From Candidatus Pacearchaeota archaeon (GTDB lineage Archaea; Nanoarchaeota; Nanoarchaeia; Pacearchaeales; GW2011-AR1), in NCBI GenBank assembly GCA_002686195.1, contig NZAS01000112.1, forward strand, positions 25,093-89,092: a stretch of DNA of 64,000 nt. The letters are read 5' to 3'. The position numbers and the translations under genes are program-made. The notes under the pieces are model-generated. The model saw only the letters and a program-made list of their open reading frames with translations, searched no databases and had not been told where the DNA came from. Of the stretch, positions 59,644 to 64,000 are shown piece after piece. The first letter of the stretch is position 1, and every line of letters starts with the position of its first letter.

Positions 59644-59841
59644 TTAATCAAGCGTGTATTTACAGTGTGGACAGGATACTACTGTATCAACAATTTGTGC
59701 TGTATTTTTACTATCTTGCATATCACATACCATGATAGCACAATTGTTATCATTACTTCGCTTAACAATATGTACATGCCCAACAAGCCTTGTGTTATCA
59801 TCATTCATGAAACGAATATGATCGTTTTTACTAAGTTTCAT
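59644..59841 (-). CDS. Small beta-barrel-like protein with zinc pair
   Basis: 65 residues. HIRFMNDDNTRLVGHVHIV is KOW-like; VVSCPHCKYTLD at the end gives a CxxC. Unknown. Confidence 0.45.
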   Translation of the reverse strand: MKLSKNDHIRFMNDDNTRLVGHVHIVKRSNDNNCAIMVCDMQDSKNTAQIVDTVVSCPHCKYTLD

Positions 59842-60120
59842 TTACAAAATAATCAGTTGAAATGATGGTGTTGTTATTCGTTCTGATTTACATTCTGGAC
59901 AACGTGATGGCTTATTTAAACGCGTTCTATTTGAGAACATAAAGTCACATGCAAGACACTCAGCATAATCAATAGTTAAGTACATATCATGTGCTGACTT
60001 TATTATGTGCTCTATTTCATTTTGAGCGTGCTTCAAAGAGATACCATACGTATTAGCAATTTCTTTGAGCGTACATAACTTCTCTTCAAGCATCTCTCTT
60101 ATAGCTTGTCGTCTCGTCAT
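59842..60120 (-). CDS. HTH plus zinc-ribbon protein
   Basis: 92 residues. N-terminal helix-turn-helix (MLEEKLCTLKEIANTYGISLKHAQ) and C-terminal zinc ribbon (CLACDFMF...CPECKSE). This architecture is common for archaeal-style and phage transcription regulators. It may control the promoters described here (inference). Confidence 0.65.
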   Translation of the reverse strand: MTRRQAIREMLEEKLCTLKEIANTYGISLKHAQNEIEHIIKSAHDMYLTIDYAECLACDFMFSNRTRLNKPSRCPECKSERITTPSFQLIIL

Positions 60121-60135
60121 AATGAATTAGTTTAC

Positions 60136-60330
60136 CTACGTAATACTTATACATGCTGGCTTGTTATCAGTAGTGTACCATTGATTACGTTTATTAGTTG
60201 CTTTTTCAAATGCTTCAAGGCAATCAATCAAGTACTCTGCTAAAATAAAATCTGGTGTGTCACTTATATTTTCACGTGATGTTTTATTAAGTATGTCTTT
60301 AATTTCACGTTCTAATGAGTTATTTTTCAT
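60136..60330 (-). CDS. Hypothetical protein
   Basis: 64 residues from ATG at 60330, chosen because of an AAGGA ribosome site 6 bases upstream. An upstream ATG at 60354 would add 8 residues. Helical, no motif. Confidence 0.45.
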   Translation of the reverse strand: MKNNSLEREIKDILNKTSRENISDTPDFILAEYLIDCLEAFEKATNKRNQWYTTDNKPACISIT

Positions 60331-60331
60331 T

Positions 60332-60652
60332 CTATCCTTTTTCTTTAGTTTCATTAAGGTAATCGATTGCTATAGCGTATTTAGGATCAATTATATATCG
60401 ATCACGTACATAATCAAGTGTAACACATAGTAAATTATTATAATCACTTGAAGTAGCACGTCTGATATATTCATCTATTTTGTGCTTGAAACCGGCTTTT
60501 TTAAGTGCTCTAGAAACACGTCCCATAATTGCATAAGCATTTCCATCTTTACCAATAAGTTCACATATAGGGCGCTTATCTATAGGTATCCCGTACGCAC
60601 TTCTTAATTTTTTATCGAGTGCTACAAAAATATCTTCTTTTGAAATATTCAT
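60332..60652 (-). CDS. Hypothetical protein with tail-like N-terminus
   Basis: 106 residues. The start SKEDIFVALDKKLRSAYG is a relative of the C-terminal NIFVALHNKL tail found on other proteins, here at the N-terminus. Remainder helical/beta, unknown. Promoter at 60659-60687. Confidence 0.5.
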   Translation of the reverse strand: MNISKEDIFVALDKKLRSAYGIPIDKRPICELIGKDGNAYAIMGRVSRALKKAGFKHKIDEYIRRATSSDYNNLLCVTLDYVRDRYIIDPKYAIAIDYLNETKEKG

Positions 60653-60658
60653 TATTTT

Positions 60659-60687
60659 ATAATATCATATAACGGTTTCTTGTTTCA
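60659..60687 (-). promoter_or_regulatory. Promoter before 60652
   Basis: Minus-strand -35 TGAAAC (60682-60687), 17-base spacer, -10 TATTAT (60659-60664). Confidence 0.6.
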
Positions 60688-60889
60688 ACTTATTATGAAG
60701 CGCTACAAAAATATTCACTTGTGTTCGTTGCTTATGCTTTGCTTCTGTGACAAGCTTACCGTTTAAGTACCAATACTTATCACCATTCTGATGCAGAATA
60801 GCTGGTCCATCTTCTCTGTGTAGCTTGTTATTCAAGTACCAACGTTTAGTACCAATGCTATTAGTTATACATTTAGATTTATTACTCAT
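60665..60889 (-). CDS. HREDGPA-repeat protein with NIFVALH tail
   Basis: 74 residues. Two repeat units, then TEAKHKQRTQ and the NIFVALHNKLK tail. Highly similar in DNA to the 54840 and 63892 copies. Confidence 0.6.
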   Translation of the reverse strand: MSNKSKCITNSIGTKRWYLNNKLHREDGPAILHQNGDKYWYLNGKLVTEAKHKQRTQVNIFVALHNKLKQETVI

Positions 60890-60890
60890 T

Positions 60891-61271
60891 TTATACCGAA
60901 ATAAGTAACCAAATTATGAAATAATGCGTTAAATGATGTACCATTTGATCGAACCCTAAACACCACCAAAATTGTGGTTTCATTATATCTTTGAAACGAC
61001 CTAAATATTTTGAACCTGCTTTAATTCTATCCATTACAAAATGGATAACTATATCAAAAAGTGCAAGCGGTAATGCTAATGCTGGAACAATAGTATATAC
61101 AATTAAAAATGTAAATACACCATGTACTAAAGTGTGTGACAATAATGGCAAAAAGAAATTCCAATCATCTTTAAATTTACCTAAATGATATTTAGTTTGT
61201 AATAGATAATCAGCTAAAAAATGCTTAAACTGATATATGATAAGTAATGGAAAGATAAGTTCAGTATTCAT
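60891..61271 (-). CDS. DUF3307-like membrane protein
   Basis: 126 residues, three to four membrane helices. FKHFLADYLLQTKYHL and HFVMDRIKA carry the His/Asp pattern of the DUF3307 family, which occurs in bacteria and phages. Function unknown. Confidence 0.7.
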   Translation of the reverse strand: MNTELIFPLLIIYQFKHFLADYLLQTKYHLGKFKDDWNFFLPLLSHTLVHGVFTFLIVYTIVPALALPLALFDIVIHFVMDRIKAGSKYLGRFKDIMKPQFWWCLGFDQMVHHLTHYFIIWLLISV

Positions 61272-61286
61272 TATTTCCCTTGAATG

Positions 61287-61679
61287 TTATAACAACTTCA
61301 AATGTCCGGTAATTTTGTCAATTTCTATTGAAAGCGCTGGTCCGATTGCAATACATGTATTTGTAGGTACGCCGTGAAACTCTGTTCTTCCCGAATCGGT
61401 GATTAAAGCGCTTGGAATATTTGCATCTTGTGCTTGTTTATATAGCATAAGTAATTCTTCTTCTGAATTAACATACACACAAATTTTTGCAAAACTGCCC
61501 GCCAACCACTCACACATTTCAGGTGTTAACTCTAAAAGACATTCATCACTATCAGCGCCGGAACGCTCTCTTGTATCTAAGAGAACTTTCATACTTGCAT
61601 GCGCACCTTGTGCAATCATTTTTCCTTTTCTCATTTGCACGTCTTTACGCATCACAATGACTTGTTTTACCTTTGACAT
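61287..61679 (-). CDS. pth2: Peptidyl-tRNA hydrolase, Pth2 type
   Basis: 130 residues. RKDVQMRKGKMIAQGAHA (about 11-28) is the Pth2 active-site block; KICVYVNSEEEL, ITDSGRTEF and TCIAIGPA complete the fold. Pth2 is the archaeal/eukaryotic form that frees tRNA from stalled peptidyl-tRNA. A viral copy would recycle tRNAs during heavy translation, in line with the many tRNA enzymes here. Confidence 0.85.
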   Translation of the reverse strand: MSKVKQVIVMRKDVQMRKGKMIAQGAHASMKVLLDTRERSGADSDECLLELTPEMCEWLAGSFAKICVYVNSEEELLMLYKQAQDANIPSALITDSGRTEFHGVPTNTCIAIGPALSIEIDKITGHLKLL

Positions 61680-61694
61680 TATTTCACTTGATGA

Positions 61695-62078
61695 TTATTG
61701 ATTAACTAATTTAACAGTTGTCGGCGCACCAAATGCATTTAATGCAACAAATACAAATGTTGCTTTTGTTATGAGATGCTTCTCGTTGTGTTGTAAATTG
61801 TGTACTATTGCTTTGATACAAACCGTTATCGAAGTTTTTCCTACTCTTTCAATTTTTCCGTATAGTCGAACTCGTTCACCAACACGTGTTGGTGAAATGA
61901 ATTCCATATCTTTTAGAGCGCGTGTTACGAGCTTTGAAGCACATGTTTTTTGTTCTGCAAATAACGCAGCAGCTTCATCAAGCCATTGTAACATTATCCC
62001 ACCAAAAAGCATCCCTTGATGGCCACAATCTCTAACAAGACACATATGTTGTGTTATCAATTCCCATTGATTATTCAT
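61695..62078 (-). CDS. Hotdog-fold acyl-CoA thioesterase
   Basis: 127 residues. GMLFGGIMLQWLDEAAALFA (about 22-41) is the hotdog helix with the catalytic Asp/Glu (WLDEA), followed by the beta sheet (RVRLYGKIERVGKTSITV). Closest style is YciA/BFIT. It hydrolyses an acyl-CoA; the role in a phage is unclear, perhaps lipid or signalling control. Confidence 0.78.
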   Translation of the reverse strand: MNNQWELITQHMCLVRDCGHQGMLFGGIMLQWLDEAAALFAEQKTCASKLVTRALKDMEFISPTRVGERVRLYGKIERVGKTSITVCIKAIVHNLQHNEKHLITKATFVFVALNAFGAPTTVKLVNQ

Positions 62079-62086
62079 GTGTTATA

Positions 62087-62326
62087 TCATCTCTTAATAT
62101 TTACTTCACGTATAAGCCACGTGCCATCAGTGTATTCATCAGCAATCACTTCAACATTAACGGTTATTTTATTATTTACAAAATAAGTTTTTAGCAATTT
62201 TGTAACTAAAGGATGATCATCATCTAAATCAAAAGCTTGTGACAAGAAGCCATCTTCTTTAATAGCACCAGAATCAACTTCTAACGAAAAGCTTTTTTTA
62301 AACTCGTTAAGTAACGCATTATTCAT
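62087..62326 (-). CDS. Hypothetical protein
   Basis: 79 residues, acidic, mixed. No motif. Confidence 0.45.
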   Translation of the reverse strand: MNNALLNEFKKSFSLEVDSGAIKEDGFLSQAFDLDDDHPLVTKLLKTYFVNNKITVNVEVIADEYTDGTWLIREVNIKR

Positions 62327-62773
62327 TTATAATTCACCAGCCTTTTGTAAGAGTTTTCTTGCTTCATTAAGTTTTTTCTTTAATTCAATACGTTTTCTTT
62401 CTTCTATTGTACGAAGATGTTTTTTTCTATCAAGCTTTTCTCTGTTAAGCTTTTCTTGAACCCAAGAAGCTAAATAATTTTCGTCCCAAACTAAACGTTC
62501 AGGCATTAACGCAAAACCAGTGTCATATCCACCATATCGCCAGCGCTCTTCAAATTTATATTCAATATTACCTGGTTGATCTTGTGATTCTGGTAATTCA
62601 AAATCTACGACATCATCAATGTATTTATTACCGAGTGCTTTTTGGACTGAATAGGCTACGTCTTTAATGTGATCGGTAAACACGTCATAAAGCTCGGTAA
62701 ATAGTTTATAGTTGGCTTCAGTTAATGCTGGTTCTCCATACTCATTATATTCGATACAATTTCTAATATTCAT
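62327..62773 (-). CDS. Hypothetical protein
   Basis: 148 residues. Helical C-terminus strongly basic/charged (REKLDRKKHLRTIEERKRIELKK). Shares a base with the RNA ligase gene. Confidence 0.45.
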   Translation of the reverse strand: MNIRNCIEYNEYGEPALTEANYKLFTELYDVFTDHIKDVAYSVQKALGNKYIDDVVDFELPESQDQPGNIEYKFEERWRYGGYDTGFALMPERLVWDENYLASWVQEKLNREKLDRKKHLRTIEERKRIELKKKLNEARKLLQKAGEL

Positions 62774-63864
62774 CAGTTAAATTCTGTTCCTTTTTTACGG
62801 AGCAAGTACTTCTCTGAAACGCTTTTTAATTGAACTCTGCCAATTTTACTATCATATCGCTCTTGCTGTGGGCGGATAACAATTCCTTCACGAATATGCA
62901 TTTCATTTCCAGTGATCACTTCCACACCATCAGTAAATTCACTAACAAGATTTCTGTTCCACTTTCCTCTATAAAGAACTGGAACTCTTTTTAAGTCAAG
63001 TTTTTGACAAGCGCTATCTAATTCTTGATCATTAAGATAGTTTCCCAACCCAGGTATACCAACATATATATCGAATATGCGAAAACCTAATGTATCATCA
63101 CGTCTAGTACTTGCACCGTATGCTAAATCTTGAATACCTGCACCAAAAATCTCACCAAGTACAAATATGGATTGTTCTATATTTAATAACTCTTTAAATG
63201 CACGCTCAATTCGCTCTAGCATATTTAAATGTTTAGCAACACGAATATATAAATTGTTCTTATTTTTTGCTGCGTTTGGTTTGAATGCAAGACCTTGTGC
63301 GGCAATTCCTTTAGATGCAACAACTAGCTGCCCATGTGTTTTATGTTTCATGCTTTTAGACATTACACCAATCTGACACCAAGTTCCATGAATTTTAGAA
63401 AATATTGCGATTGGTTCATCTTCACAAAATACACGAGGATATTTCTTGATATTTTCAATGTTATATTTAATTGTTCTATTAAGGCCTGCTGAATATAATT
63501 CACCGCTCATGTGCGCTGGAACTATTGGTTCCCATTTGATAATACCAAGTTCAGTTGCCACATTATCATTTTCATTCCAGTGAGAGCGCGCCGGATAACA
63601 AAGCCCTTGTGATAAAATTCCCCTTAGTTTTACAGCTTTGATGCGGTTTTTCTGTGAACCGGCAAGACGTCCAGTCAATCCCATTTCTTCAATGAGTTGT
63701 TCCGGGAGAATTGCTTGCTCGGGAATATAAGCAACTAGATCATTTGTTTTGAATGTATCTTTACGGACGATGCTTCTATAATCACCAATTTGTGCAATTT
63801 CAAGAGTGTCTGCATTGTGATGTGGTATAATCTGTACACGTTTTACAAGCACTTCAATTTCCAT
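62773..63864 (-). CDS. RNA ligase, Rnl5/DraRnl-like
   Basis: 363 residues. N-terminal OB domain of the PheRS-B type (ADTLEIAQIGDYRSIV), then motif I FSKIHGTWCQIG (catalytic Lys near 156), motif III VLGEIFGAG, motif IV REGIVIR and motif V QLKSVSEKYL. This domain order matches Deinococcus RNA ligase, which seals nicks with a 3'-OH RNA strand. The KxHG variant of KxDG is typical of that family. Confidence 0.82.
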   Translation of the reverse strand: MEIEVLVKRVQIIPHHNADTLEIAQIGDYRSIVRKDTFKTNDLVAYIPEQAILPEQLIEEMGLTGRLAGSQKNRIKAVKLRGILSQGLCYPARSHWNENDNVATELGIIKWEPIVPAHMSGELYSAGLNRTIKYNIENIKKYPRVFCEDEPIAIFSKIHGTWCQIGVMSKSMKHKTHGQLVVASKGIAAQGLAFKPNAAKNKNNLYIRVAKHLNMLERIERAFKELLNIEQSIFVLGEIFGAGIQDLAYGASTRRDDTLGFRIFDIYVGIPGLGNYLNDQELDSACQKLDLKRVPVLYRGKWNRNLVSEFTDGVEVITGNEMHIREGIVIRPQQERYDSKIGRVQLKSVSEKYLLRKKGTEFN

Positions 63865-63885
63865 TATAACTCCACGTTATTATTT

Positions 63886-63914
63886 ATTATATCATATAAC
63901 ATTTTCTTGTTTCA
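63886..63914 (-). promoter_or_regulatory. Consensus promoter before Rnl5-like gene
   Basis: Minus-strand -35 TGAAAC (63909-63914), 17-base spacer, -10 TATAAT (63886-63891), in the context TGATATAAT. Overlaps the end of the repeat-protein gene. Confidence 0.7.
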
Positions 63915-64000
63915 GCTTATTATGAAGCGCTACAAAAATATTCATCTGTGTTTGTGTTCGTTGCTTATATTCAGCTTCTGTGACAAGCTCATCATTCAAG
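63892..64000 (-). CDS. HREDGPA-repeat family protein, partial (start beyond window)
   Basis: The C-terminal 35 residues are visible: LNDELVTEAEYKQRTQ and the tail NIFVALHNKLKQ, ending in TGA at 63892. Fifth member of the family; the start lies outside. Confidence 0.6.
   Translation of the reverse strand, partial: LNDELVTEAEYKQRTQTQMNIFVALHNKLKQENVI

Noticed and set aside
1..64000. CRISPR array
   Set aside because: Repeats present are protein-coding (HREDGPA units) or promoters; no regular repeat-spacer pattern found.
1..64000. Many plus-strand open frames opposite minus-strand genes
   Set aside because: They lie antisense to genes with clear family motifs and have low-complexity products, so they are shadow frames.
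1..64000. Bacterial chromosome segment
   Set aside because: No ribosomal, cell-division or metabolic operons of normal bacterial type; gene size, overlap and phage-type ligases favour a large phage.

Overview
The window is an AT-rich (roughly 30% GC by eye), gene-dense stretch of what is most likely a very large tailed-phage genome infecting a Gram-negative host. The phage reading rests on long runs of short, overlapping, mostly unknown genes, T4-type RNA ligase 1, an ATP-dependent DNA ligase, HNH and AAA+ genes, scattered tRNAs, split inteins and no ribosomal or housekeeping operons. Lipoprotein signal peptides and a lytic transglycosylase fit a Gram-negative host. No virion structural genes are recognisable, so this looks like an early/middle accessory region. 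Almost everything lies on the minus strand; only 6622-9941 is on the plus strand.

Layout. 1-6.6 kb: transglycosylase, adenylosuccinate synthetase (purA), an archaeal-type glyceraldehyde-3-phosphate dehydrogenase, a uracil-DNA glycosylase-like protein, a BCS1-like AAA+ ATPase and a lipoprotein trypsin-like protease. 6.6-9.9 kb (plus): a ligase-nucleotidyltransferase fusion and three small genes. 9.9-18 kb: pol-beta-type nucleotidyltransferase plus RNA ligase 1, CCA-adding enzyme, peptide deformylase, HldE-like nucleotidyltransferase and a DEDDh exonuclease. 18.4-24 kb: a MoxR-VWA pair flanked by paralogous genes, and a sigma factor lacking the -35-binding helix-turn-helix. 24-31 kb: small genes, tRNA-Ile, an ERI-1-like exonuclease, a TOPRIM protein and a Thg1-like 3'-5' polymerase. 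31-33.3 kb: Ro60 with an upstream array of Y RNAs, one of which carries a complete tRNA-shaped module. 34-43 kb: tRNAs, adenylate kinase, HNH nuclease, a second RNA ligase, NADAR protein and DNA ligase. 43.5-48.2 kb: Nudix, SPOUT methyltransferase and a complete four-gene route from nicotinamide to NAD+ (pncA, NMN adenylyltransferase, nadE, pncB). 51.5-54.4 kb: a type IIA topoisomerase B subunit broken into three genes joined by two split inteins. 57-58.6 kb: a CAU tRNA interrupted by a group I intron, next to tilS. 58.6-64 kb: small repeat proteins, Pth2, a hotdog thioesterase and a third RNA ligase.

Three themes tie the genes together. First, RNA repair and tRNA upkeep: at least three RNA ligases plus the ligase fusion, CCA enzyme, Thg1-like polymerase, TilS, Pth2, SPOUT methylase, Ro60/Y RNAs and several tRNAs. 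Second, NAD+ economy: full Preiss-Handler salvage, GAPDH, NADAR and Nudix, which together suggest defence against NAD+-depleting or ADP-ribosylating host immunity. Third, gene fragmentation and RNA elements: two split inteins, a group I intron, Y RNAs and decayed genes.

Regulation is unusually legible. Seventeen near-identical promoters (-35 TGAAAC, 17-base spacer, -10 TATAAT or a close variant, often as TGATATAAT) stand before minus-strand transcription units. A further pattern is a short hydrophobic peptide around NIFVALHNKL that ends (once begins) about nine otherwise different small proteins.
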